From contig JAPLNM010000037.1 of assembly GCA_026692845.1 (NCBI GenBank), positions 1 to 51,842 on the forward strand: DNA of 51,842 nucleotides, given 5' to 3'. This stretch comes from Planctomycetota bacterium. Lineage in GTDB: Bacteria; Planctomycetota; Planctomycetia; Pirellulales; Pirellulaceae. Every line of letters starts with the position of its first letter. Position 1 is the stretch's first letter. The notes beneath the pieces were generated by a model that made no database searches, had not been told where the DNA came from, and worked only from the letters and a program-made list of their open reading frames with translations. Positions 33,070 to 42,317 of the stretch are shown in pieces. A program made the translations under genes and the position numbers.

Positions 33070-35616
33070 ATGCCGAAGCTCCCTAGGTCGCTAAAATCGC
33101 CTAATTGGTGCTTGTTTCTTGTCCTCGCGTTCTTGGCATGGAGCATCCCAGCCTGTCAGTGCTTCGGACAAATTGTCGATGTAGGCACCGTCCAAGAGGC
33201 GATGCGGACAGGCGAGTATCAAAAAGCCGTCGAGATCGCTTTGTCCCAGGTGGAGAAAAAAACCTGGAATGAGGCTTGGCCTCGCCTGCTTGCGACCAAC
33301 TACATGATCCAGGGCAAGTATCCTGAAGCACTCGACGTGTACAAAGGATCCTTGGAACGATTTTCCGATAGCCTCCGCCTGAAGCTACTTGGACACAAAA
33401 TCCTCCTTGCCAACAATCTTGAACCTGAGGCTCGCGCATTGCTCGAAGAGCTAACGGCTCAGATCCAGCGCAATCCGTGGCGATACTCCACCAAGGCCGA
33501 GCGTGTGCCGCTTGGAGAATTCTTCCTTCTCCAAGGCGAGGATCCCAAGCAGGTTTTGAAGCTCTGCTACGATCAGGCGCTTGAATCCGATCCTAAGAAT
33601 CTCGAAGCCCTCAAATCCATCGCGGCGATGGCGTTGGACAAGTCCGACACGAAGGTTGCTGCCGACGCTTTGGACAAGGGGCTTAAGCTAAGCCAGAACG
33701 ACCCGGATCTTTTCTTTCTTTATTCAGAGGCTTGCAGCAACTTTGATCCTGCAAAGTCTCGCGAGTTGCTCCAAAAGGCCCTGAGCATCAACCCCAGCCA
33801 TATCCCAAGTTTGCTCAAGCAGGCCGAAGCGCTCATGGACTCCGAGAGCTACCCGCAATCGCTTAGGGTTCTCGAACAAGTCGAAGCGATCAACCCAAAT
33901 CTGCCCGAGCTGTGGGCCTTGAGGGCTGCTGTCGCACACCTTCAAGGAGCTTATAACGAAGAAGGGACGTTCCGAAGCCGGGCGCTTTCTTTGCGAAAGC
34001 TCAATCCGATCGTCGATCACAAAATCGGCAAGCACCTTTCGATGCACTATCGATTCGCAGAGGGATCCCAATACCAACGGCGCGCTCTATCGATGGACAG
34101 CAACTTCCATCCGGCACGCACCCAACTCGCCCAAGACCTCTTGCGCCTAGGAAACGAGCAAGAGGGCTGGGAGATGGTCGCTTTGGCTCGCCAAGGCGAC
34201 CCATTCCACGTCACGAACTACAACCTTCAAATCCTCCGAGGGGAGCTTGAAAAGTACCAGACAATCGAGGTTCCCGGCTTTGTGATTCGCATGGATGCAA
34301 CCGAGGCTAACGTCTACGGAAGTCAGGTCGTCGAGATCCTGCAGCAAGCCCGTTCGACCCTTCTTGGCAAGTACAAGGGCCAGCTCCAAGAGCCCATCGT
34401 TGTCGAACTGTTTGCAAAGCAAAGGGACTTTGCGGTTCGAACCTTCGGGCTCCCTGGTGGCGAAGGGTTCTTGGGCGTGTGCTTTGGAAATGTCATCACG
34501 GCCAACTCCCCTGCAGCTTTAGACGTCGAACACAACTGGAAATCGGTTTTATGGCATGAGTTTTGTCACGTCGTGACGTTGAATCTGACGAGCAACCGCA
34601 TGCCGCGTTGGCTCTCCGAGGGCATCTCGGTCTACGAAGAGCGCATGCACAGAGCCAACTGGGGTGAGCCTGCCAATCCAATGTATATCCATTGGCTCCG
34701 AAGCGGCGAATTCGAGCCTCCGAGCCGCATGAGCCGCATGTTCCTTGCTCCTAAATCCCCGATGCATCTACAGTATGCCTACTACGTAGCCTCCTTGGTT
34801 GTGGAGTTCTGGGTCGAGCAATTCGGACACGAAGGACTGCTGGATTTGCTGGCCGATCTTCGCAGTGGGCTTCCGATTACCGATGCGATCGCACGTCGAA
34901 CCGGTAGCCTTGAAGGTCTGGATCAGGCTTTCGAGCGTTTCGCTAAGGATCGCGGTGCACAGATCGCCCCGAACCTCGATATGACTCCAATCGACAAAGA
35001 GCAACTCTGGAGCGCTTGGATCGAGACCCATCCGAATTCGTATCCGGCGCTTCACAAGAAGCTCGACGAGCAGATCGAGAAGAAGGCTTGGGCCGAGGCG
35101 ATCGCAAACGCGCAATCGCTCTACGAATCTTGGCCAACGGATCCTACGCCAAGCAGTGCATTGATGAAAAAGGTGCTCCTCCACCGCGAACAAAACGAAC
35201 CGGAAAAGGTCCGCGAATGTTTGCTCCAGATCGTATCGCTCGACCCCCATACCACCGCACCGCTGGAGAGCTTGATCGCGATCGATCAAGAGTCGCAGGA
35301 TTGGGAAAGCGTGGCAAAATGGTGTCGAAATTGGCTTGAGATCCAACCGATGCAACTCACGGCGCTGGAAACCTTGGCTCAGGCCGGGCAGAAAACCGAT
35401 CAACCCCAAAGGGCCATCGATGGCCTTGCGGCCCTTGGGCACTTGGACCCCTTGGATCCAGCCGAATTGAACTTCCAACTGGCTGTCGCTTACGATCGTC
35501 AAGGAAACCATTCCGAGCAAGCCTTAAGGCACTGCTTGATGGCTCTGGAAGAAACACCTCGTTACGATCTAGCTTTAAAGTTGCTGCTCAAACTCCGGGC
35601 GTCGAAGGCCCCCTGA
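33070..35616 (+). CDS. Secreted TPR protein with gluzincin metallopeptidase domain
   Basis: 848 residues from ATG 33070; the TTG 12 nt upstream is less likely. Signal peptide CLFLVLAFLAWSIPACQCFGQ. Residues about 35-380 and 660-840 are TPR arrays. In the middle (about 480-620) sits a peptidase-MA-like domain with zinc motif HEFCH (WHEFCHVVTLNLTSNRMPRW) and the downstream Glu segment LSEGISVYEER, i.e. HExxH plus third ligand. Secreted M48/MA-type peptidases of this type are frequent in planctomycetes. Probably acts in the periplasm with TPRs choosing partners. Single gene. Confidence 0.85.
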   Translation: MPKLPRSLKSPNWCLFLVLAFLAWSIPACQCFGQIVDVGTVQEAMRTGEYQKAVEIALSQVEKKTWNEAWPRLLATNYMIQGKYPEALDVYKGSLERFSDSLRLKLLGHKILLANNLEPEARALLEELTAQIQRNPWRYSTKAERVPLGEFFLLQGEDPKQVLKLCYDQALESDPKNLEALKSIAAMALDKSDTKVAADALDKGLKLSQNDPDLFFLYSEACSNFDPAKSRELLQKALSINPSHIPSLLKQAEALMDSESYPQSLRVLEQVEAINPNLPELWALRAAVAHLQGAYNEEGTFRSRALSLRKLNPIVDHKIGKHLSMHYRFAEGSQYQRRALSMDSNFHPARTQLAQDLLRLGNEQEGWEMVALARQGDPFHVTNYNLQILRGELEKYQTIEVPGFVIRMDATEANVYGSQVVEILQQARSTLLGKYKGQLQEPIVVELFAKQRDFAVRTFGLPGGEGFLGVCFGNVITANSPAALDVEHNWKSVLWHEFCHVVTLNLTSNRMPRWLSEGISVYEERMHRANWGEPANPMYIHWLRSGEFEPPSRMSRMFLAPKSPMHLQYAYYVASLVVEFWVEQFGHEGLLDLLADLRSGLPITDAIARRTGSLEGLDQAFERFAKDRGAQIAPNLDMTPIDKEQLWSAWIETHPNSYPALHKKLDEQIEKKAWAEAIANAQSLYESWPTDPTPSSALMKKVLLHREQNEPEKVRECLLQIVSLDPHTTAPLESLIAIDQESQDWESVAKWCRNWLEIQPMQLTALETLAQAGQKTDQPQRAIDGLAALGHLDPLDPAELNFQLAVAYDRQGNHSEQALRHCLMALEETPRYDLALKLLLKLRASKAP

Positions 35617-35660
35617 ACGAAAGATCATGTTATCTTGAACTACAGTTCATTCAAAAATAA

Positions 35661-35690
35661 AAGCGGAACGGCGCAAGTCGTCCGGTGAGG
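35661..35690. repeat. Palindromic dispersed repeat, copy 1
   Basis: AAGCGGAACGGCGCAAGTCG then TCCGGTGAGG; the core CGGAaCG...CGTCCG can fold. A diverged copy lies at 48072-48101 (AAGCGGTTGGTCGCAAGCCC then TCCGGTGAAA). Similarity continues for a few more bases, both ending near GTGTTC. Looks like a REP-type element. Confidence 0.6.
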
Positions 35691-35796
35691 TGAACGGTGT
35701 TCTAAACGTAAAGCGCGTCCCCGAAGCACTTACCATATCCGTCGGAGTCGAAGTTTCGTGTGTTTGTTACCAAGTTTTTTTCGGAGCAAGTTTGTC

Positions 35797-36297
35797 ATGC
35801 TTAAGCACCTATTTTTCTGCACGATGATGTTCGGTGTTCTGGGCTCTTATGTTTCAGCCCAAGAAACCGCGAAGAAGTCTGGACGTGGCGATCCTCAGAC
35901 CGCGATGGTCAACCAGTTTCTCAAGCAACTCGAGCCGGCCGCATTGAGCCAAGAGACCACCGACAAGATCAAAGAGAACTTCGACAAAACGGTCAAGGAA
36001 GTCATGGCTAAACGCAAAGCCGCCAACCTGACCCCTCAAATGCTCAAGGATCGAACCGAGGCGGGAAAAAAAGCCCGCGAAGAGGGAAAGAAGCCCAAGG
36101 AAGTACGCGAAATCGCTCTCGCAGCGATGAACGCTACCGAAGAACAAAAGAAAGTTCTGATCGAGACCGAAGAGATGCTTAGCAAGACTCGGATCGAAAT
36201 CGGCAAAATGCTAACCGATGAGCAGATGGGCAAGCTACCCAAGCAGTTTCAGACAAACCTCAAAGAGGCCCCCACGAAAAAGAACGCCAAATTGTAG
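35797..36297 (+). CDS. Small secreted helical protein
   Basis: 166 residues from ATG 35797 with GGAG about 12 nt upstream (an in-frame GTG start 39 nt earlier would break the signal peptide). Signal peptide MLKHLFFCTMMFGVLGSYVSA, then a Lys/Glu-rich, all-helical mature protein (DKIKENFDKTVKEVMAKRKAA, and ATEEQKKVLIETEEMLSKT in the C-terminal half). The size, helix content and LTDEQMGKLP-type turn recall Spy/CpxP-like LTxxQ proteins, but the signature is not exact. A periplasmic chaperone-like role is possible. Confidence 0.65.
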   Translation: MLKHLFFCTMMFGVLGSYVSAQETAKKSGRGDPQTAMVNQFLKQLEPAALSQETTDKIKENFDKTVKEVMAKRKAANLTPQMLKDRTEAGKKAREEGKKPKEVREIALAAMNATEEQKKVLIETEEMLSKTRIEIGKMLTDEQMGKLPKQFQTNLKEAPTKKNAKL

Positions 36298-36321
36298 CGA
36301 ATCCCACACGAAGGATGCGAG

Positions 36322-37488
36322 CTAGGCGACGCGCCGGTAAGCACCGGTCATGTAGAACGACTCGATCGCATCAACGACCGATTCCTGTTCGGCAGTGGTC
36401 AACTCTGGGTAGATAGGCAAGTGGAGAATTTCCCGTGCAGCCGTTTCGGTCTGGGGCAAGCAACCTTGGGAATACCCAAGGTCTGAGAAACACTCCTGCA
36501 TGTGCAAGGGGACGGGATAGTAGACTTCACAGCCGATTCCTTGCTGTTGCAGATGGGATTTGAGGCCATCGCGTCGGCCGTGCGGAACACGGATACCGAA
36601 TTGATTCCAAACATGAGTCGCCTTGGGTTGCTTTTTGGGCAATTCGACGATTTCCTGCAAATGGCTCGCTTGAAACAGTTCTTTGTATCTTGCTGCGTTG
36701 GCACGTCGAGCGTTGGCATATCCCTCCAGATGCGAGATTTTCACATTGAGGATGGCCGCTTGAAGGGTATCTAACCGGCTGTTGATTCCGACAAGTTTGT
36801 GATAGTAGCGAGGTTGCATGCCGTGGGACGCAAGCAGTCGTAACTTCGCAGCCATCGCATCATCGTTGCAAACGAGCATACCGCCGTCGCCCATGGCGCC
36901 TAAATTTTTAGTCGGATAGAAACTCAAGCAGCCGACCTGCCCCCAGGATCCAGCAGGCCGATCGTCCCAAGCAGCGCCGATAGCTTGGGCTGCATCTTCG
37001 ATCACAGGCAAGCCGTGTGCGCTAGCGATTTGGTTGATACGATCCATCGCAGCGCATTGACCGAACAGATGCACTGGGATGATCGCCTTGGTCCGGGCCG
37101 TGATACTTTCTTCAAGGCACTCCGGATCCATGTTGTAGGTCATCGGATCGATGTCGACGAAAACCGGTTCGGCACCCAACCTCGACACGGCGCTTGCTGT
37201 GGCAAAGAAGGTAAAGCTCGGCACGATCACTTCGTCGCCCGGTTCGATATCCAAAGCCATCAACGCCAATAGGAGCGCATCGCTGCCCGAGGCGCAGCCG
37301 ATCGCGTGCGAGGTACCGCAAAGATTTGCGACGGTTTTTTCCAACTCCGTGACTTCCGGACCGTGCAGAAACCGACCGCTATCGACAACGCGTTCGATCG
37401 CCTCGAGAAACTCTTGCTTCAAAGCCAAGTTACCCCTGCCGACATCGAGCATTGGAACCGGTGAATTTTTTTTCGCTTCGTTAGACAT
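36322..37488 (-). CDS. DegT/DnrJ/EryC1/StrS aminotransferase
   Basis: 388 residues from ATG 37488 (TTG two codons upstream rejected). A PLP-dependent sugar aminotransferase: CGTSHAIGCASGSDALLLAL near residue 60, VIEDAAQAIGAAW near 155 holding the conserved Asp and Gln, and the PLP lysine in FYPTKNLGAMGDGGM near 185. Family members aminate 3- or 4-keto nucleotide sugars for O-antigen, S-layer or glycan decoration. No sugar-nucleotide genes are adjacent, so the substrate is open. The three genes from here to truD run on the minus strand. Confidence 0.93.
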   Translation of the reverse strand: MSNEAKKNSPVPMLDVGRGNLALKQEFLEAIERVVDSGRFLHGPEVTELEKTVANLCGTSHAIGCASGSDALLLALMALDIEPGDEVIVPSFTFFATASAVSRLGAEPVFVDIDPMTYNMDPECLEESITARTKAIIPVHLFGQCAAMDRINQIASAHGLPVIEDAAQAIGAAWDDRPAGSWGQVGCLSFYPTKNLGAMGDGGMLVCNDDAMAAKLRLLASHGMQPRYYHKLVGINSRLDTLQAAILNVKISHLEGYANARRANAARYKELFQASHLQEIVELPKKQPKATHVWNQFGIRVPHGRRDGLKSHLQQQGIGCEVYYPVPLHMQECFSDLGYSQGCLPQTETAAREILHLPIYPELTTAEQESVVDAIESFYMTGAYRRVA

Positions 37489-37663
37489 CCCCAACCCCCA
37501 TCCTTGGTTTTCTCGTTTCGAAACCGGATCGTTACGCCCGTTTGCTGTGTCTTATCGATACTCGATCCGGGAGCAAGAGCTTAAAAAATCTTCGGGTTCG
37601 GAGTCAAGTTCAACTCCCTAGCAAAAGACCTATTCGTTTTCGTACGACGAACCACCATTCCCC

Positions 37664-37762
37664 CGCCCCGTTGGGGCAAAAAACCATATTGGGAACCGCA
37701 CGATGAACCAACATCTCCCCACCGCCCCAAAGGGGCAAAAGCCCATATTGGGAACCGCACGA
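37664..37762. repeat. Two 40-bp direct repeats, 59 bp apart
   Basis: CGCCCC-nnn-GGGGCAAAA... CATATTGGGAACCGCACGA occurs at 37664-37703 and 37723-37762 with only a few changes. Each copy holds a CGCCCC/GGGGC stem. They lie in the 280-bp gap between the HAD gene stop and the aminotransferase start, so possibly termination or leader structure; no gene is seen here. Confidence 0.7.
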
Positions 37763-37768
37763 AGATGA

Positions 37769-38431
37769 TTAGGGGCAGAGGAGCAGATCGGAAAGCTCCT
37801 CGGAGGTGTTGCAGATGATTTTTGCGCCGGCCTGGACGATCTCCTCGACTTGGCGAAAGCCCCAAGACACGCCAATGGGGTATAGGCCAGCGCCGATGGC
37901 GGTCTTCATATCGGTGTTGGTATCGCCGACGTAGGCGACGCGGGTCGTGTTCTGCGAGATCTCTGAGGCGATCCAGATGGCCGACTGTGGGTCCGGCTTG
38001 CGGGCAAATCGCTCGCTGTGCCCCAGAACGTGTAAGAATGGAATCCCCGGTAGGAATCGATCCACGCACCGCTTGGTGAAATGATCCGGTTTGTTCGAAA
38101 GCACGGCGAGTTTCAGGCCCTCTTGGTGGGCCTTTTGAAGCATTTGCGGGATTCCCAAATAGGGCTTGGTGCATCGATCCCATCCGCGATCGTAGTGGCC
38201 TTGGTAGATCCCCATGCACCTTTCTAGCAGTTGCGGATCGGATTGGGTTTCAGGCAACGCTCTTTGGAACAGAACACTAACGCCATCGCCGACATGCGTC
38301 TTGAACGACTCGAGCGTGCAGGTCGCTTTGCCCAACTCCGCAAGCGTCGCATTCGCAGCGTTGGCAATGTCCTCCAAGGAGTCGATGAGCGTCCCATCGA
38401 GATCAAAGATCACACCATCAAAACGTTTCAT
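37769..38431 (-). CDS. gph: HAD-superfamily phosphatase, phosphoglycolate-phosphatase-like
   Basis: 220 residues. Motif I VIFDLDGTLIDS (residues 7-18) supplies the nucleophile and general-acid Asp; a cap of about 80 residues follows; motif II VLSNKP near residue 113; motif III with the lysine in FARKPDPQ near 155; motif IV YVGDTNTDMKTA near 175. This is the complete PGP/Gph subfamily pattern, so dephosphorylation of 2-phosphoglycolate from DNA repair or oxygenation is likely, though HAD substrates are easily mistaken. The start overlaps the truD stop by 4 nt (ATGA), so the two are co-translated. Confidence 0.85.
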   Translation of the reverse strand: MKRFDGVIFDLDGTLIDSLEDIANAANATLAELGKATCTLESFKTHVGDGVSVLFQRALPETQSDPQLLERCMGIYQGHYDRGWDRCTKPYLGIPQMLQKAHQEGLKLAVLSNKPDHFTKRCVDRFLPGIPFLHVLGHSERFARKPDPQSAIWIASEISQNTTRVAYVGDTNTDMKTAIGAGLYPIGVSWGFRQVEEIVQAGAKIICNTSEELSDLLLCP

Positions 38432-39774
38432 CGCTGTCCCCCTGCGTCTTGTCCATGTCCTTGTTCGTCTTTATTCTCACGACGGTTTCCGGGTGGGTTT
38501 CCGGCCGTATCTTCCGGGCCGTCTTCAGCGCCCGTTTCAAGGTTATCCTCAGGCCCTTCTTCCGGCCCGTTTTCTAGGCTCGCGTTTTCTATGCTATCGA
38601 GAAATAGCTGTCGGATGATCATCGTCGCGTAGGCACCTCGGGGAAGTTCGAAGGCCAATTTCCAATCCACCGATTCGGAGTTTAGATCGAGGTTCGGATC
38701 GGTCGACTCCCAAGTCGATTCGAAACCGTTCGCAAACAGCAGAACCTCCCGTTGCCCGCGCGAGAAGAACGTATCGCGGGGGAATTTCAATCGCAGTTCC
38801 CGAACGCTAAGGCCCAGTCCCGCAACGACCGACTCGAGGGTCTCTAAGGTCCCTTCGGGCCAATCGTGCTGGCGAGCCGAGGGGAGTGGCAAGGTCGTTC
38901 GCCACTGACTTTTCCATCGATTCTGCTGATCGGCCGTGAGCAATTGTGGCAACGACAGCGGCCCGGATTTCGAGGGCAAGCGACGTTGGGTCTGCTGTTC
39001 GTTGAAGCCGTCGATGAGTGCCGACAGCCAACGGTTCCAAATCCAACTCTGGAATGCGGCGATGTAGATACTTCGAAGGTCCAATCGGACCAGGGCCAGC
39101 GCACGCTTGAAATCCACCGGATGGTCGAGCAGATAAGTCACGATGCTGCGGCGATGGGAGCGATCGAGCATCTCTTTGCATTTCTCCCATTGCCCCCAGG
39201 TGTTTCGGAGTATTTCCTTTTGCTCGCTTTCTCGGGGGCGATCGTGGGGATTGGGTTCGGCCATCGCGATATATAACGCGCGTTCGTAGTTCAACTTGCA
39301 CCAGTGCATTCCAATAAGCTCACCGGATTGACCGATCGAGCCGAAGCGTTGGTCGTCGAAGTAGTTGATCGCACCGAAGTGCTTGAGCCAATCGGCGTTG
39401 CGATCGAGTTGCTCGACGTCTTTTTTAGCGATTTTTCGCAGACGGATCTCAAAACGGTTCGCCTGGATGTCCTTGGCGTCGAACGGCCGGTGGATTTGCC
39501 CAAGGTATTCGACTTGCATCGAGCGGTCGGTGAATCCGGTCTTCGGACCGTGGGCGATCGAGAAATGCTGGACCGTCGAGGCGTGCCGGTCCTTGAGGCC
39601 CCCGTAGCTGATCCGCCGGCGCTCGATATTCCAATGGCTCAAAACCTCCGCAATCGCTTCCGGGGTACCCAAACCGGCCTTCGAGAGCCGATACAACGCG
39701 TGCGAACCGCCCGTGGGCCTTACCGAGGTGATCTCCTCGACCCGAAAATCTTCATACGTACTTTTAAGCTTCAT
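38428..39774 (-). CDS. truD: tRNA pseudouridine(13) synthase TruD
   Basis: 448 residues. Catalytic Asp in SYGGLKDRHA (about residue 62); further TruD marks are FRVEEI at the start, NRFEIRLRK, INYFDDQRFGSIG (about 145-160), and the late FPRDTFFSRGQREVLLF. TruD isomerises U13 in the D-arm of tRNA. The C-terminal 45 residues (GPEEGPEDNLETGAEDGPED...) are a low-complexity acidic/Pro-rich tail not found in E. coli TruD; it abuts the HAD gene, which it overlaps. The gene starts the minus-strand operon. Confidence 0.93.
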   Translation of the reverse strand: MKLKSTYEDFRVEEITSVRPTGGSHALYRLSKAGLGTPEAIAEVLSHWNIERRRISYGGLKDRHASTVQHFSIAHGPKTGFTDRSMQVEYLGQIHRPFDAKDIQANRFEIRLRKIAKKDVEQLDRNADWLKHFGAINYFDDQRFGSIGQSGELIGMHWCKLNYERALYIAMAEPNPHDRPRESEQKEILRNTWGQWEKCKEMLDRSHRRSIVTYLLDHPVDFKRALALVRLDLRSIYIAAFQSWIWNRWLSALIDGFNEQQTQRRLPSKSGPLSLPQLLTADQQNRWKSQWRTTLPLPSARQHDWPEGTLETLESVVAGLGLSVRELRLKFPRDTFFSRGQREVLLFANGFESTWESTDPNLDLNSESVDWKLAFELPRGAYATMIIRQLFLDSIENASLENGPEEGPEDNLETGAEDGPEDTAGNPPGNRRENKDEQGHGQDAGGQR

Positions 39775-40077
39775 CGATGGGAAAACACCTTTGGCGGTTG
39801 AAAAACAGATCGAAAATAAAGTTCCGCCCGCGATTTTGGACGCACCCGACGACTTATGCCCAACCGGCCGTCGATGTCCAAAAGACCGAATATCGGTGTC
39901 GGATCGTTATAATACACAGGAAAAGTCACATTCCTGGCGGATCGAGCGTGCATGCGGCGATTTGACACTACGAATCCTTGGTTTTCCTGGGAAACTGTCA
40001 AGCGGGTTTGCAGTCTACCTAGAGTAGGTAAGCTGACGAACTGGCGTTTGAGCCTTTTTGACCCATTTGAAATTTTC
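39775..40077. promoter_or_regulatory. Divergent promoter region of truD and the cytochrome operon
   Basis: 303 bp between the divergent starts. The best element is TATAAT at 39908-39913 on the + strand, about 165 nt before the cytochrome start; no good -35 lies at 16-18 bp. The + strand ORF from 39952 is an in-frame upstream extension, not a separate gene. Confidence 0.35.
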
Positions 40078-41280
40078 ATGAATCGTTTTGCTGCTGGGAA
40101 TTCCGTTCGTTCGCCCTGGTTACTGGGCTTGGTGCTGCTGCTCCTGTTTGCGTTCATTAGCGGGTGTGGTCGATCCGAATTGGAGTATCGGCCCAATGGC
40201 TTGCATGCCGCTAGCCTGACACGCGAATCGGCCGAACGCGATGCGGTCGAGATTGCCAAGCAGGCGGCCGAGTTGATCGAAACTTGGTTCGGCACCTTGG
40301 ATCAACCTCGATGGCCTGCGGGGCTCCTCGAATCGGTCCGGATGGATTCGGTGTCGCGGTGCGCAGGGCCTGTGGGTCGTCGGGACGACAAAGTCGAGCG
40401 GGGTGTTTTCCGCAAGCACTGCGTGACTTGCCATGGTCTTTCCGGCGATGGGCTCGGGCCCGCCTCGATGCTCCTGGAGCCTTATCCTAGAGACTTTCGC
40501 CGAGGCACTTTCAAATTCAAATCGACACCGGTGGGCAAAAAGCCCAGCCGAGACGATCTGCATCGCACGCTCTACGAAGGGATTCCGGGCACCGCGATGC
40601 CATCGTTCCGAGCCCTCGAAGAATCCGAAGAGTTCGCCCATGACATCGAGGATCTAGTCGAATATGTGCGGTTTTTGTCCATCCGAGGCGAAGTCGAGCG
40701 CCGTGCGATCAGCCTGAGCGTGCGAGAAGGGATCCCTTTGGAACCGAACTCCGTAAGGATTCAAGAGGTCCTTTCGGAAGTGGTCCTCAAGTGGAACAGC
40801 GCCCCGAGCGACGCGTTGCCCGAGCCCGAACCGCCAGTTTGGTTTACCTCCGCACCGAGCGACCAAGCACGCCATTTGGAATTGATCCAAAAAGGCAAAT
40901 CGCACTTCGAAAGCGAACTGACTGCGTGCGTCAAATGCCACGGAAAAACCGGGGCCGGAGATGGGTCCTCCCAGGATTACGACGAATGGACCAAGGACTG
41001 GACCATCCTTGCAGGGATCGACCCGAAGCATCCCAAGGAGTGGAAAGAGATGAAGCCCTACGGAGCTCTCAAGCCCGTGCTAGCCAAACCTAGAAATTTC
41101 CACTGGGGAACCTTCCATGGCGGAAAGTCTCCGAGCGAAATCTTCAAACGAATTGTTTTGGGAATCGAGGGCACGCCGATGCCACCTGTGGCGCGGGCCG
41201 AGAATTCCAACCCGGGCCTTACCGATGATGAGATCTGGGAATTGGTTTACTACGTCATGCAATTGGAGAATCGATCGTGA
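40078..41280 (+). CDS. Di-haem cytochrome c lipoprotein
   Basis: 400 residues from ATG 40078, placed just before a lipoprotein signal (LLGLVLLLLFAFISGCG, lipobox ISGC). Two class I cytochrome c modules follow: CVTCHGLSGDGLGP near residue 118 with a distal Met in GIPGTAMPSFR, and CVKCHGKTGAGDG near 285 with Met in GIEGTPMPPVA. A membrane-anchored electron carrier on the outer face of the inner membrane, likely serving the terminal oxidase whose haem A genes follow. The gene overlaps ctaA by 4 nt (GTGA), so they are one operon. Confidence 0.88.
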   Translation: MNRFAAGNSVRSPWLLGLVLLLLFAFISGCGRSELEYRPNGLHAASLTRESAERDAVEIAKQAAELIETWFGTLDQPRWPAGLLESVRMDSVSRCAGPVGRRDDKVERGVFRKHCVTCHGLSGDGLGPASMLLEPYPRDFRRGTFKFKSTPVGKKPSRDDLHRTLYEGIPGTAMPSFRALEESEEFAHDIEDLVEYVRFLSIRGEVERRAISLSVREGIPLEPNSVRIQEVLSEVVLKWNSAPSDALPEPEPPVWFTSAPSDQARHLELIQKGKSHFESELTACVKCHGKTGAGDGSSQDYDEWTKDWTILAGIDPKHPKEWKEMKPYGALKPVLAKPRNFHWGTFHGGKSPSEIFKRIVLGIEGTPMPPVARAENSNPGLTDDEIWELVYYVMQLENRS

Positions 41281-42296
41281 GCTCTGAAGTGAAATTCAAC
41301 TTCGTCAAGCTCTGGGGTTGGCTTGCGGCACTGTTTATCTTCCCGTTGATATGGGTCGGTGGATTGGTCACCACCCACGACGCAGGGATGGCTGTTCCGG
41401 ATTGGCCTGGGACTTATGGATACAACTTATTCCTCTACCCGTTTTGGACTTGGCTCTACGGACCTTTCGATTTGCTTATCGAGCATGGCCACCGGCTCTT
41501 GGGTTCCTGGGTCGGGCTGCTGGTGATCTTCTTGTGCATCGCAGCTTGGAGGCAAGAGTCCAGGCGATGGTATCGATGGGCGTGCGTCGGTTTGCTCGGC
41601 GCAGTGATCGCCCAAGGCTTGCTCGGTGGGTTCCGGGTGGTTTTGGACGAACGGACCATTGCGATGATTCACGGGTGCGGCGGTCCGATGGTCTTTGCCT
41701 ACGCTTGCTTCGTGGCCTTGGCCTCCTCCTCGGATTGGAAGAACGCGACGAGGAGTCTTGCCCCGCGAGGGCTTTGGAAGCTCTCTTGGGTGCTGCTTGC
41801 CTCGACGGTGACCCAATTGATTTTGGGGGCCCAACTCAGACACGCTTTGCCCAGCACCAGTCCAGTGGGCTTCATGTCGATGGTCCACCTTCATTTGACC
41901 TTTGCGGGGGTCGTGACGCTTGCGATCCTTGCCGTGGCCCTTGTAGTTCGCAAGGTACCTTATGCTCAAGAACCTGCGTTGAAGCTACCGTCCAACGCGT
42001 TGGTCGGCCTCTTGGTATTGCAACTGCTTTTGGGAATCGGGACATGGATGGCCAACTATGCCCTGCCTTGGAGCGAGACGACCTGGAGCCTTGCTAGGTA
42101 CGTCATTGCGGCCAAAGGCTACTGGGAATCGATGTTGGTCACGGCCCACCAAGCGACTGGATCGCTCCTGATCGCCTGCTCGACTTGGCTGATTTGCCGC
42201 GTCGCGAGGCGTCAGTTTTCACTTGCCGAGAATCGCAATTCGTTGAATAATCCAGGTGCCTCGGCGGCGTTGCCTGAGTCTGTTTCGGCCGTCTAG
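41277..42296 (+). CDS. ctaA: Haem A synthase CtaA (COX15)
   Basis: 339 residues, GTG start overlapping the cytochrome stop. About eight membrane helices and the expected conserved His sites: THDAGMAVPDWPGTYGYN (residues about 34-50), IEHGHRLLGSWVG near 68, MIHGCGGPM near 130, HLHLTFAGV near 207 and TAHQATGS near 285. It oxidises the C8 methyl of haem O to make haem A for aa3-type oxidase. It lies between the cytochrome and ctaB, the standard pathway neighbourhood. Confidence 0.93.
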   Translation: MSSEVKFNFVKLWGWLAALFIFPLIWVGGLVTTHDAGMAVPDWPGTYGYNLFLYPFWTWLYGPFDLLIEHGHRLLGSWVGLLVIFLCIAAWRQESRRWYRWACVGLLGAVIAQGLLGGFRVVLDERTIAMIHGCGGPMVFAYACFVALASSSDWKNATRSLAPRGLWKLSWVLLASTVTQLILGAQLRHALPSTSPVGFMSMVHLHLTFAGVVTLAILAVALVVRKVPYAQEPALKLPSNALVGLLVLQLLLGIGTWMANYALPWSETTWSLARYVIAAKGYWESMLVTAHQATGSLLIACSTWLICRVARRQFSLAENRNSLNNPGASAALPESVSAV

Positions 42297-42317
42297 CAAC
42301 TTCCTTCAGAGAATACC

